From Eublepharis macularius (Eukaryota; Chordata; Lepidosauria; Squamata; Eublepharidae): a DNA stretch of 64,000 bases. A program made the position numbers and the translations under genes. The stretch is from NCBI RefSeq assembly GCF_028583425.1, contig NC_072807.1, positions 36,523,001 to 36,587,000 of the forward strand, written 5' to 3'. This document shows, in pieces, positions 44,540 through 55,140 of this stretch. The notes below the pieces were generated by a model. That model was not told where the DNA came from and searched no databases. It worked only from the letters and a program-made list of their open reading frames with translations. The stretch's first letter is position 1; the number at the start of each line of letters is the position of its first letter.

Positions 44540-44953
44540 TGATTCATTTAGCTCATTCGTGAGCATGTTTTGCTCCATTGTAAATTCTATTTGGATATCC
44601 GAACAAAGTTTATTTTTCCTTTGCTAGGTAGGTTTTCGGGCTGTTCTGACTTGGAACTTACCAGAAAACTGCGTTTAGGTGATAACCCATTGATTACTGC
44701 TCCCTGTGGTAGATTTCTTGCTGCAGCATGTAAAATTCATAAGGATATAGTAAGAAGTATAGTCTGATTTTTAACGAATATTATCTATTTCCGAAGAATT
44801 TTATGTGTAAATTATGTATAAACTATGTTTTATGTGCTGTAATTTTATGTTTATTCATTATTATTATTTATTATGTAATTATTTTTATTCAAAGGAACAG
44901 TTTTGGATGTTCTGTGCTGGTCCTAGACTGTACTAATAAATATTATTATTATT

Positions 44954-44955
<2 letters not shown>
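44540..44955 (+). mobile_element. LINE ORF2 C-terminus and 3' UTR
   Basis: A frame reads EHVLLHCKFYLDIRTKFIFP then LLGRFSGCSDLE, aligned in pattern with the 7.9-kb copy (FHCTFHQVYRDKFISPLL). The 3' UTR ends CTAATAAATATTATTATT, followed by a (CAA)n run at 44956-44985. Confidence 0.7.
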
Positions 44956-44986
<31 letters not shown>

Positions 44987-44989
44987 AAT

Positions 44990-45210
44990 AGAGATTAGAG
45001 TGTGAAACTTGGGTCTGGGCGACGCAGGTTCAAATCCCCACTCTGTCATGGAAGCTTACTGAGTGACCATGGGTCACTTACATATTCTCAACCTAACCTA
45101 CCTTGCAGGGTTGTTGTGGGAGCGGAATGGAGGAGAGAATGAGGGTGTAAGCCACTTTGTGTCCTCACTGGGGAGAAAGGCGGGGTATAAATATTTAAAT
45201 AAATTAAAAA
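44990..45210 (+). mobile_element. tRNA-related SINE, family 2
   Basis: GGTTCAAATCCCCACTCTGT, ATTCTCAACCTAACCTACCT and GGGAGAAAGGCGGGGTATAA, with an AAATTAAAAA tail. Confidence 0.8.
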
Positions 45211-45764
45211 AAAAACATGTCATGTTAATTGAGAGCTCTCCCTTTAAGCTTTAACTGTTCCTAAACTGTTCTTTCTTGAGCCCACAATGAAAGGGAAATA
45301 TAAAAGGAGTGCGATTGTCACCATAGGCATTTTTTTCTAGTAATAGACCAACGTTGTTCCTTTGGAGAAGTGAATTTGATCACGAATCTTATCAGCAGAG
45401 AGACCTTTGGCCATCCGGCTCATTCGCTTCTAATAGGTTATTACAGTTTAATCATTTCCTACTCAAAAAGGACTACCTGTTATGGCTCTAAAGAGAGATG
45501 TAATTGTAGTGAATGCAGTGTCTTTTAAAAATACTGCTATATTCCAATTTTATGCTTGAGACGGCATGAACTATAGGCCACAAACATTGACATTTCTTCC
45601 ACAGACTATGGTGTACAGTGAGTGTTTTTTAAAAAATGCAATTTTAATGTTTTGAAAGCCGCCCCCCCCCCCTCAGGCTAAACACAAAATTTGCAAAGAG
45701 TTAACTCCCCTCTATGGCTAACACAATTTTTAAAAAATGTGCTTTTACTCCAAGGAGTTCAAAA
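45211..45764. other. Nothing recognised (intron 3)
   Basis: A C-run sits at 45661-45672. Nothing else is supported. Confidence 0.4.
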
Positions 45765-45940
45765 TGGCAGACATGGCTCTTGCCCTCCTCTATTTTATCC
45801 TCACAACAACCTTGCAAGGGAGGCCAGGTTGGGAGAGAGGGAGTGTCCAAAGATCACAGAGTGAGTTTTCAAGGAAAGCAGGATTATGAACCCCGGTCTC
45901 CTTAGCTGTGCGCTCCAACTCCTTCACCATACTGGATCCC
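45765..45940 (-). mobile_element. SINE family 2, diverged
   Basis: CTCCTCTATTTTATCCTCAC, AACAACCTTGCAAGGGAGGC and TTCACCATACTGGATCCC give the minus-strand order. It ends about 120 bp before exon 4. Confidence 0.6.
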
Positions 45941-46061
45941 AATGGCAAAAATTTTGTTTTGAGAAATGTGGAATGCAGGGGAGGGTAAATTACACAGTGC
46001 TCTAAAAACGAGCTAGCTAATATTAGTGAAAGTTAAATTAAACTTCTTTTTCCTTTGCCAG

Positions 46062-46171
46062 TATTGGACAGACTATTACTTACAGTGGAATATGTCTGAT
46101 TACCCCGGTGTGAAGAACGTACGATTTCCTGATGGCCAGATATGGAAACCTGATATTCTTCTATATAACAG
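46062..46171 (+). CDS. CHRNA7: CHRNA7 exon 4 (beta-2 to loop A)
   Basis: A 110-bp exon encoding residues 81-116 and two bases of Ser117. The reading starts [20 protein letters not shown] and ends WKPDILLYN. The acceptor is TTTGCCAG and the donor GTAGGC; entry is phase 0 and exit phase 2. Tyr115 (mature Tyr93) is the aromatic of loop A on the principal face. The NMS sequon at residue 90 keeps the mature Asn68 glycosylation site. WKPDILLYN is diagnostic of the alpha-7/alpha-8 group, and the remaining residues fit alpha-7 rather than alpha-8, which has a different run before PGV. Small differences from chicken (Tyr85, Met91, Asp93) are conservative. Confidence 0.97.
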
Positions 46172-46379
46172 GTAGGCATACACAGGAGGGTGGGAGGAAG
46201 AACCTCAATGTTTCTTCTATGGGCTGGAAGAAAAGGGACAGAGAGGCAACAGAAAAGCTCTCAAATCTGGTGCAGACGAAGGCCTGGATCTAATGAAATG
46301 CAAACGGAAACAAAAACAGTGAAGTTCTGCTTGGGCAAGATCTTTTACAACATCTACTTCTTCCCTCCGTATATACTAT

Positions 46380-46600
46380 GGTGGTGGTGGAGAGTGCCGT
46401 CAAGTCATAGCTGCCTTATGGCAACCCTTGCTGGGGTTTTCAAGGCAAGAGACTAACAGAGGTGGTTTTGCCATTGCCTGCCTCCGCAACTCTGGTCTTC
46501 ATTGGAGGTCTCCCATCCAATTACTAACCAAGGCCCGCTCTGCTTAGCTTCCGAGATCTGATGAGATTGGGCATGCCTGTGCTATCCAGGCCAGCCCCGT
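46380..46600 (-). mobile_element. 5S-rRNA-derived SINE
   Basis: GAGAGTGCCGTCAAGTCATA tail, GAGGTGGTTTTGCCATTGCC body, then GGAGGTCTCCCATCCAATTA and TCTGCTTAGCTTCCGAGATC, the complement of 5S rRNA. It lies 210 bp after exon 4. Confidence 0.9.
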
Positions 46601-46964
46601 AAACTATATGGACCAGAAATTGGTTGCACCAGATTACGTGCAAACAGAAGCACAAGTAGGAATACAAAAACTCAGACTTCGTGCAAGCAGCTACTGCAGA
46701 CTTTCCGCTTGCACAAAAGCGCTAGCACCAGTGGAAATTTTGTGCTATATCCCACCCAAGCTCTCCGCTTCTCCTCCTTGGGCAATGGGAAGAACTGGAC
46801 ATCAGCAGTCCAGTTCTTCCCGAAGGTCGTTATAAACAACTCCGGCACCTAAGAGAGGGCAAACCACAGCAGGGCAATTCTACATTGCAAGAGCGAGCCC
46901 CTCTTAATTAATTTTGTTTATTTAATATCCATTAATGTCAATAGACATAGAAGGATGTGACGCT
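46601..46964. other. Nothing recognised (intron 4)
   Basis: Intron 4 runs 46172-61076. No feature in this stretch. Confidence 0.4.
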
Positions 46965-46970
46965 GCTCTG

Positions 46971-47187
46971 GTTGCCAACCTCCAGGTGGGATCTGGATAT
47001 CTCCCCAGAATTTCTTCTGGTTTCCAGACTATAGAGATCATTTCCCCTAGAGAAAATGGCTGCTTTGGAGGGTGGGCTCAACGGCATCACATCCCTACTG
47101 AGCCCCCCTCCTCCCCTCCCCAAACCCCACCTTCTCCAGGCTCCACCTTGAAATCTCCAGGAATTTCCTAACCCAGAGCTGGCAACC
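46971..47187. mobile_element. TAGGGTTGCCAG-type MITE
   Basis: Left TGGTTGCCAACCTCCAGGTG, middle GAGAAAATGGCTGCTTTGGA, right CCAGAGCTGGCAACCA. The target duplication is not clear. Confidence 0.65.
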
Positions 47188-47744
47188 ACAAGCTCTCTTT
47201 AAGATTGCACTGATAATGTTTTAAAAATGATATGTGCAAAACAGCACAAACTTGTCCCTTAATGCCACAATATTATTACCGTTATAATAATGCTTTCATC
47301 CCAGCCTTAATTACAAAGGCACATTTCATTAAGAAAAGAGGAAGTGAAAGAAAGCACTTAATTTTTTTTTTATTCAATATAATTCAAGTCTATCCTAGAA
47401 ATGTCGCTTCTTTAATAGCAACAGCAGCCGCTGCCTGAAGAGACTTAAACAGAGACTAATAAATACGTATCTCATTTGTGAACTGGGAAATCTCATTAGC
47501 CTTTGATAATGCTGCCCACAAAAAAACAATTTTCAGAATGGCTCCAGTCCAGCCGCAGGTGAGATTATAAAATTTTGCAAATTATACAGACACGCCTAGC
47601 TGCAAACCAGCTATAAGTTTGGAGGGCAAATGTTCCCCAAGATTTCACCCCCCTTTTAATAGCAGAGTTCAGCACCTGTGTCATTTTCACTTTTGCAGTC
47701 ATTTTCATTTTGTTTTCGTTCTATTTGTTGTTTCTTATTCGTTT
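47188..47744. other. Nothing recognised (intron 4)
   Basis: No supported feature. Confidence 0.4.
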
Positions 47745-47913
47745 ATACCTCTCTCCCCCATGGGGACCCCGAAGAGGCCTATACCATTCTCCTCTCCTTC
47801 ATTTTATTCTCACAACAACCTTGTTAAGTAAGGCTAAGGCTGAGAGTGTGTATCCGGAAAAAGTGTATCAGCAAAAGTGGGGATTCGAACCTGGGTCTTT
47901 CAGGGATCATCAC
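47745..47913 (-). mobile_element. SINE family 2, interrupted by a hAT-like element
   Basis: CTCTCCTTCATTTTATTCTC, ACAACAACCTTGTTAAGTAA and TGGGGATTCGAACCTGGGTC run in minus order up to the insertion point. Confidence 0.65.
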
Positions 47914-48561
47914 CAGAGATGGGCACGATCCAAAAATTTTTAACGATCCAGCGGATTGTAGATCGGTGCCTACGATGATCCCGAATTAACGATCTGCTCC
48001 AATCATCTCCCATTCCCGAGCTGTGCATCGTGGATCGTGGATCGTGGAGGCCAAAGCGGAGCACGCTGGTATTATGTGGGAAGGTGGGTGTTGGCAGTGG
48101 CCGCCGGACCTGGCGGGCATGGGGAGGCGGCAACGAGGTCTGTGTTTGGCCGTCAGAGCTGCCTATCAGGGTTTGCAGGGATGAGATTGAAGTGACCATG
48201 GCTACAGAACACCCCCTTCCCCCTCCCTCCCCTGGGTGTCTTCTCCCAACTTGTGACTGCTTTGCTGCTCCGTGGTTGGAAGGAAGCCCTGCTGATCAAG
48301 GAAAGCTGGGCTTCCATTTGGGTTTCCAGGACAACAGAAGGAGGGCAAACAGAGCTCAGGCCTTCCCCTGGCTCCATTGCCAGGGGAATAGATTGCTGGC
48401 GCCTGTCTGGCTTCCCGAACCGAGCCCGATCACCCCGATCCAGGCCTCTTCCGATCGCTGGATTGTTGGCCATGGACGATCATGATCCGTTGGATTGTGA
48501 TCATGCGATCGCCATTATTGTGGGTTTTTTTCAATCGTAATGCGGATCGTGCCCATCTCTA
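47914..48561. mobile_element. Long hAT-like element, CAGAGATGGGCACGATCC variant
   Basis: Starts CAGAGATGGGCACGATCC, ends GGATCGTGCCCATCTCTA; 8-bp duplication ATCATCAC / CTCATCAC (7 of 8). Sub-terminal repeats are GATCC / GGATCGTG rather than the GAACC / GGTTC of the short family. The central part (about 48145-48420) is nearly identical to 53638-53890. Confidence 0.85.
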
Positions 48562-49199
48562 CTCATCACTACCCCACACTTGCTTTATGATGTGCATTCA
48601 GATTCATTTTTGAGTCTTTGGTTTTAGTTTCTTATCAGAAATAGTAGCTCTCGCCCTAAGGATCCTCCTGGTTTTCAGACAGATATGACAGCAATTAAAG
48701 GTGGGCAACTAAAGGCAACATGCATGGCAAATGAAGGCAAAAGATTAGGAAATGAATGGCTTTCCGTGAATTGTGCTAATTCCCTTTGTTCTTGTTCAAA
48801 TGAAGATAAACCCTGGCCTTTTCTCGTTCACTTGTTCTGTTCATTTGGAAACATATCCAAATACATGCACACAAGCCTTTTGATAAAAGATGATGTTCTT
48901 TGTTAGATCAAGGCAAATGAAGTTACACAGCCTTGTGCTAGCACTGTAAGAAATAATATGAAAATAAAAGAGACAAGAGCTAAAGCAATATGCATATGTA
49001 ACTTTATATGCTCTGTTAATCACCGCTCCTCTCACACAATCTTTGCAAAATGAGCAGGCTCCAAAGTAAATGTGGATATCTCACCAAAACAAGCAGTCAG
49101 AATATTAAAAAACAAGAAAGAGCAAATTAAACAACTCTGTGGTTATTAATGGGAAAATAAATCTAGGCCTGACAGTGGCCCAAAATGCAAAAAGCTTAT
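48562..49199. other. Nothing recognised (intron 4)
   Basis: No supported feature. Confidence 0.4.
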
Positions 49200-49288
49200 G
49201 GGTGCAATCCTACCCAGATTTACACCCTTCTAAGTTCATTGACTTTAACAGGCACAAAAGGGTGTAACTCTACTTAGGATTGCAGTCT
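49200..49288. mobile_element. Palindromic MITE (GTGCAATCCTA family)
   Basis: GGTGCAATCCTACCCAGATT and ACACCCTTCTAAG pair with AAAAGGGTGTAACTCTACTT and AGGATTGCAG. Confidence 0.65.
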
Positions 49289-49619
49289 TAGTACCTATAA
49301 AATGGTGAACCATTCTCATGAAAATGTATATGAATATAATACAATGCACTAATTCATCTTTGGTTCAGTAATGGAACTTTACAATGTCCATTTCTCTGCA
49401 AATCATTTAAAACATTTTTTTCCTCTAGCCACTTCCTGTAAAAGTTGAAAACAAGCAATTAACTTGGTGACAAACAATGCTTATAATGACAAATGTTTTG
49501 GGCCATAGATGGAAACTGCAAGAATTCTGGACTATATCACTTCTGACTGTGAGAGGTGATGTGGGTAGGGTAAAGATTTTTATATTTAGATCTAAGGAGT
49601 AAGAGTTGGGTTACAGATG
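49289..49619. other. Nothing recognised (intron 4)
   Basis: No supported feature. Confidence 0.4.
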
Positions 49620-50045
49620 CTTCATCTTTGCGGTAATGAATCAAACGTGTACAGTTACTGAACTCTTTCTTGGCCATTTTACACTCCTGGTCAAACCATC
49701 CACTGCCACGAGTTTTTTAAGAATTTAATGGTCTGTTGTTAGAAATCATGGGTTTTAAGGAGCTAACAATCTCATCAAAAAGTTTGATAGTGTTACTACC
49801 AGGTTGCAATAAAGTCTGACGCCGGGACAATAGTGCATCATTTGTCAATACCTGTGCCAAGTCCATGAGCAACTGGTCAAACCACTTAATTCTTCTAGCC
49901 CCAGGAAGAATATCATCTGGAGGATCTAAAGTAGGACTTAGATAAATACCCTGCTTAAAATTAAGAAGAAGTCTCAAAGGGCAGTGATCACTCTCAACTC
50001 TATTATCTATCTGAAAGCAATCCACATGGTATAATAAGGCGGGAG
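49620..50045 (-). mobile_element. LINE ORF2 fragment, end of APE endonuclease domain
   Basis: The minus-strand frame reads DCFQIDNRVESDHCPLRLLL; the SDH motif closes the APE-type endonuclease of non-LTR retrotransposons. Further on, in another frame, GWFDQECK appears, so the copy is frameshifted. Likely the same LINE group as 2.7, 7.9 and 44.6 kb. Confidence 0.7.
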
Positions 50046-50400
50046 AGATGGCCAGAGTAGCACATTAGACGCTCCCCAACATACATTTTAAAAAAATTAC
50101 CCTGAAAATAGCAAAGCAGGAATGCCAGGAGATGAATTCTAGCCCAGTGTTTTCAAAGCGTGTGTAGACTAGAACGGGGTGTGTGTGTCATATTTCTGGT
50201 GCTCCCCCATGCACGGAGGAAGACACTGCATTGCCTAGACCACTGGGGGATACTTTGCATATGTTGAGCATCACAGCATGTTGTCCCACAATTCTGAGCC
50301 CATGCACCCACAGCAGAGAGTGAGGATGAATGGTGAATGCCATTAATGGCCCTGTTGCCAAAGCAGCACATAAAATACTTCACGTTTTCAAACAACACTT
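50046..50400. other. Nothing recognised (intron 4)
   Basis: No supported feature. Confidence 0.35.
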
Positions 50401-50874
50401 GGGCCATTTCCACACACCCGGCCGTTCCCATCCTTGCCTGCTTTTTGTGTGTGTTTTGCTGAGTCGCTCCAAAAACTCAGCCTCCACACACACTCCCCAA
50501 AAGCACTTACCTTGCAGCTTGGGAGGGGAGATCGGGCACTTTCGTCATCATCACTCACTTCCCTTTAAAATGTTTTTTTTTCCTCTGCACATGCGCGATT
50601 GCATGCTGAGAGCTTTGGGGGAGGAGCTGGGCTGGGATTGGACGATTCCCCAGAGCGCTTTAACCATTCACATGCCCAAGAACACAGAAGAAGCGCTCCG
50701 TCATCCCACGGCAAAAGAAAAGACCAGGGAAAGTGCAGTCCCAGAAAAGGCGCCAAAAGAACTGAAACCAAGCTGCCTGCAACTGTTTTGCAAACTGAGA
50801 CATCTGGAATCATGGGGAAAAGCTGCCAGCGCTCCACAAGTTGGCCGTCCCTATAAGGACGTGTGGAAATGGCC
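50401..50874. mobile_element. TIR element (GGGCCATTTCCACAC family)
   Basis: Inverted ends GGGCCATTTCCACAC and GTGTGGAAATGGCC. The interior has GTGTTTTGCTGAGTCGCTCC, CACACACACTCCCCAAAAGC and TCGGGCACTTTCGTCATCAT, all shared with 61415-61966. The 198-codon frame across it is not conserved in the second copy. Confidence 0.7.
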
Positions 50875-52205
50875 ACAATCTGCTCCAGCTTTGGGGACAT
50901 ATCTGACTTTGCCTGAAATCCATTAACTTCCAGTTATGCTCTACCAACAGCTGTCAATTGCACCCCTAACATGATGAGTAACAGACAACTTTTGCACGTG
51001 CAAAAGCAGCATGCAAGCAGTTGGGCTTGCACATAAACTGAAGCCTACCAGCAATTTGAGAGAGAGAAAAAAATGGGCAGGACAAGATCAAAGAGCTCGA
51101 TTTTCAAGCACATTCTTTGCGAGGATTGTGGCAACTGCACCCCATCCTGCTGTCGCACTTGTGACTTGCAAATGGAATGTACTAAGCGTGAGAGTGTATA
51201 GGGAAATCTAGTTTGGTCTGTATGTTAGCACTGGTGTGTGGAGGGTGGTAGAAGTGTATGTAATTATTTCAAGTGTATTCTATGTTTATCTGTACAGCGG
51301 TAGATGAAAGAGCATCAATAATGGCCCTACAATTGGGAGTGAAGCAGGAGTTCTGTACAGAGCCCCAGTGTTCTACATAACATCCTTGACTCTCAGAATG
51401 CTGCTTGCGGGGAGCCGAGAAACTACAAAGTGTCATCATTTTTATATATAAAACAATATGCAAATTGCTAAAGAGCTCTCACAGTCCTCTCTCAGAAGTT
51501 CCCCGGCCTCCTGCTGCGTCTGCTGGCAAATTGCCACTTGAATATGATGTTTTGTATTCATGGCTGTCCGTGCCCATTTATCTTGCAGAGCTGGCCACTG
51601 GATCCATGTGTGGGAACTGATATTTATGTGCCCGAGAGAAGGGCTTTCTTGGTGACTGTAGCAGAGAGAAGTATTAAGCTAGACAGCATGTTTGAATATT
51701 CCCAGGTCACTTGTCATTTTTGTTTTCGCCCTCTTGTTCGGCTCGACTCGCCCGATTCCCGTTGACAGCCTCAGCGGTTGCGGAATTCCATGTACCATTC
51801 TCAGCTGAAAAACAGTTGCTAAAGCCTGTGGATTGTTTCTGATTGCTGCAGTTAACAGCAGCCTTCCTAGCCAAATGCACCCTGCCCGTAAGCTTAGCAT
51901 CTGACATAATCATCTCTTTTCCTCTATAGGAAGTAGTGCCCAGTGGATAGATCAAATGGAGAATACTAGATTACCCCAAACAAGCTAGATAACAAGGGGC
52001 CTGTTTTATGGCATATGTGTCTATTTGCTTGCTCCTACACTCTACATCCAAACCCTGGCCCAAACCACAAAGCTAGCTAAGTCAATAAGCGTTAGAGCTG
52101 TCAAATCACTGCTTCGGCAAATGCTGGGAAATTTTGAGGATGGTGCCTGGGGAAAGTGGGCAATGGAGAGGATATGATGTCATTTCTGGGAAATGCTCTA
52201 GGAAT
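50875..52205. other. Nothing recognised (intron 4)
   Basis: No supported feature over about 1.3 kb. Confidence 0.4.
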
Positions 52206-52400
52206 TTTATTTATTTATTTTTATTTATATTTTTGATGTATATTCCGCCCTCTCCACACAAGCAGGCTCAGGGCGGATTACAGTATGATAAAAAACTTTT
52301 ACAATATAAATTATATTAAAACAGTTCAAATAACAATATAAGACAACATAGTATAAAAATAGTATAAAATAGATAGCAGTGCTCAGTAACAGGGTTCACC
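52206..52400 (-). mobile_element. LINE 3' end (CR1/L2-like), inverted
   Basis: TATTCCGCCCTCTCCACACA, AGCAGGCTCAGGGCGGATTA and a TTATTTATTT tail correspond to the complement of the 57.7-kb LINE end. Confidence 0.65.
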
Positions 52401-52950
52401 ACCTGAGCTACCATTTAAAAGAGTAAAAAGCTAGAATTTTCCATAATTTCCATGGTAAAAACCATAGAAATACGGGGAAATTCTTACCGCGACGGTATGG
52501 AAGCCATTTTCCTGCCATTTTTTTCTTCTACTCTTTAATTCTTTGAGGGCAGGAGATTATGGCCAAGGGCAGGGAGTTGCCCACTGCAGGCAAGCCTGAT
52601 ATATATGGGTGCTGGCACTTTCCAAGGGACTAGAACCCTCTTTTGAGCGTGAACAGTCTGAAAAGAGAAGACATCATTTTAAAATTCCCTCTGGTCTTTC
52701 CACTAGTGAAGGTAGTAGTAGTAAAAACGGGGCATGTTATTACTAGTGTTTCCTGAGTTTATGGATATGATGGTAGAGGGAAGAGCATCACGGGTGAGTC
52801 TGTTATAGAGTGGAGAAGGGGGTTAATTTTAGAGTCCCTGAATCCTTGACTCCCAGAAAGTGGCTTCTTAGAAGTAAAGAAACTACAACTTGCCATCATT
52901 TAAAAGCCTGTTAAGGGACGCTACGCCCCATTGCTTCTTCTTGTGCTCAC
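52401..52950. other. Nothing recognised (intron 4)
   Basis: No supported feature. Confidence 0.4.
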
Positions 52951-52953
52951 GAT

Positions 52954-53175
52954 GTGGAAGAGAGTGCCATCAAGTCATCTCTGACTTATGGCGACCCCTG
53001 CTGGGATTTTCAAGGCAAGAAGACTAACAAAGGTGATTTGCCATTGCTTGCCTCTGCGTAGCAACCCTGGTCTTTGTTGGAGGTCCCCCTTCCAATTACT
53101 AACCAAATCCAACCCTGCTTAGCTTTTGAGATCTGATGAGGTGGCCTTGCCTGGGCTATCCAGGTCACGATGAGC
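52954..53175 (-). mobile_element. 5S-rRNA-derived SINE
   Basis: GAGAGTGCCATCAAGTCATC tail, AGGTGATTTGCCATTGCTTG body, then CCCTGCTTAGCTTTTGAGAT and GGCCTTGCCTGGGCTATCCA. More diverged than the 46.4-kb copy. Confidence 0.85.
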
Positions 53176-53395
53176 TCACAATACAGCAGACTATTTGGGT
53201 GGTGGGCCGCGAATTTATACACTCACCCTCCAGCCAAGGGGCGCCTGCTGCCTAGGGTGACCTACCCAGGGGTTTGACTGCCAACAGGCAGGATGCAGAA
53301 ACACCACTGAGGGGGCTACTTTGCATGGCCGGCAGGGCTGCATTCAGTCCCCCAGCTTGGACAAGCCTTCAACATTCCTTTTCTACAGTCTTTAT

Positions 53396-54054
53396 TAGAC
53401 ATGGGCACGAACCAAAAAAAATTATCGAACCAGTGGATCGTGGTTCGGTGTGGACCATGTTCCCGAATTCTCGAACAGCAACAACCATCTCCTGTCCCCG
53501 AACCCGGATCGTGGATCGTGGATTGTGGAAAACGCAGCAGGGCGCGCCACTGTTCCCAGCGATACAGGAATGGTGGATTATGCCAGCAGCTGCCAGGCCT
53601 GGCAGGGGAGGAGGTGGGGGGTCTGCCCGCTTGGTGGCGGCATCAGAGCTGCCTATCAGGGTTTGCAGGGATGAGATTGGAGTGCCCATGGCTACAGAAC
53701 ACCCCCTCCCCCTCCCTCCCCTGGGTGTCTTCTCCCAACTTGTAACTGCTTTGCAGCTCCGTGGTTGGAAGGAAGCCCTGCTGATCAAGGAAAGCTGGGC
53801 TTCCATTTGGGTTTCCAGGGCGACAGAAGGAGAGCAGACAGAGCTCAGGCATTCCCCTGGCTCTGTTGCCAGGGGAATAGATTGCTGGCGCCTGAGTGTC
53901 TGGATTCCCGAACTGTGCCCGAATGCCACGATCCAGGCCTCTCCCGACCGCTGGATCGTTGACTGTGGACGATCACGATCCGCCGGGTCACGATCACGTG
54001 ATCACCATTTTCATGGGGGTTTGATACTTGTAATGCAGTTCATGCCCATCTCTA
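53396..54054. mobile_element. Long hAT-like element, TAGACATGGGCACGAACC variant
   Basis: Starts TAGACATGGGCACGAACC, ends GTTCATGCCCATCTCTA; perfect 8-bp duplication GTCTTTAT at 53388-53395 and 54055-54062. The middle is nearly identical to 48145-48420 (for example CAGAGCTGCCTATCAGGGTT). The 325-codon frame that spans the whole element and both flanks is not kept in the sister copy. Confidence 0.9.
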
Positions 54055-54275
54055 GTCTTTATCCTGCCCTTCCTCTAAGGAGCTGGGGACAGGGTACAAA
54101 TTTCTCCCCTTCTTTATTTTATCCTCACAACAGCTCTGTGAGGTGCATGAGGCTGACAGAGAACAACCTCCCCCCCAGGTCAAACAATCACATATCACGG
54201 ATGAGCAGAGATTTAAACCTGGGTTTTGCCAGTCCTAGCCTGATGCTCTAACCACTACACTCAACTGTGCTTTTG
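54055..54275 (-). mobile_element. SINE family 2 beside the hAT-like element
   Basis: TATTTTATCCTCACAACAGC, TCTGTGAGGTGCATGAGGCT and CTAACCACTACACTCAACTG in minus order. Confidence 0.7.
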
Positions 54276-54916
54276 AAAAACCCAAAAAATGGCTCCCAAT
54301 TTTGCAGCAATTTAAAATGCTGTTAGAAATGAGACACAACAGAAGATTCCCGGGAGGCCTTGAGATCGAGATCTAGGGACTCTAGCAGGGCAACTGGCCA
54401 CTCCCTCCGACTCCATCATATACTTCTGAACTTATTGGATATGGACTTTTTGAGAAGCTTCAAAGGGCTTCTTCTTTCCCTTTTGCGATTCAACTAGTTT
54501 CCATAGCAGCATAACACTTGTTTTATTAGTAGCTTGCCCTGTATGTTGAAGTTTTTTTGATGGACTTTGAATGGCTGGAGATCAAACGTGTCTGTTATTT
54601 TACACGGCAGTTTTGGCAAAAAGTGTCGGCACCACAGGTAGCAGCAGGGGTTTTCATTATGAGTCACTTTCATCCTTGTTCTTCCATAATGAGCAATTAG
54701 TTCTACATTCCCAACTGTACTTACTAAGGAGCATGTCCCGTTGATCTCAGCAGGGTGTACTTGCAAGTCAAAACATGTTGAAGATCAGGCGAACTGCTTG
54801 CTACAAATTCGGACTCAAGCACATGCAGGGCAAAACACGAGCCAGTTCTTTCCAAGGCTTTCTACTGGGATATGGCACTCTGTGGGCACCAAGGAACATT
54901 TTAAATTTTCTATTTT
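54276..54916. other. Nothing recognised (intron 4)
   Basis: No supported feature. Confidence 0.4.
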
Positions 54917-55140
54917 TTATTTTCTTCATTTATACCCCACTTTTGTCCCCGGGGAGGTACAAAGTGGCTTGCAACATTCTCTCCTGCTCAATTTTAGCCT
55001 AACAACAACCATGCGAGGTAGGTAAGGCTTCGGGTGTGTGACTGGCCCAAGGTCACCCACCGTGCTTCCACAGCAGAGTGGAGATTCCAACTGGCATCTC
55101 TTAGATCCCTTTCTGACATTCCAACCACTACACCATAGGG
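54917..55140 (-). mobile_element. SINE family 2
   Basis: TTATACCCCACTTTTGTCCC, GGCCCAAGGTCACCCACCGT and CAACCACTACACCATAGGGT mark a nearly complete minus copy. Confidence 0.75.

Noticed and set aside
50330..50926. A 198-codon + frame across the GGGCCATTTCCACAC element
   Set aside because: The frame crosses both element ends and is not kept in the homologous element at 61415-61966.
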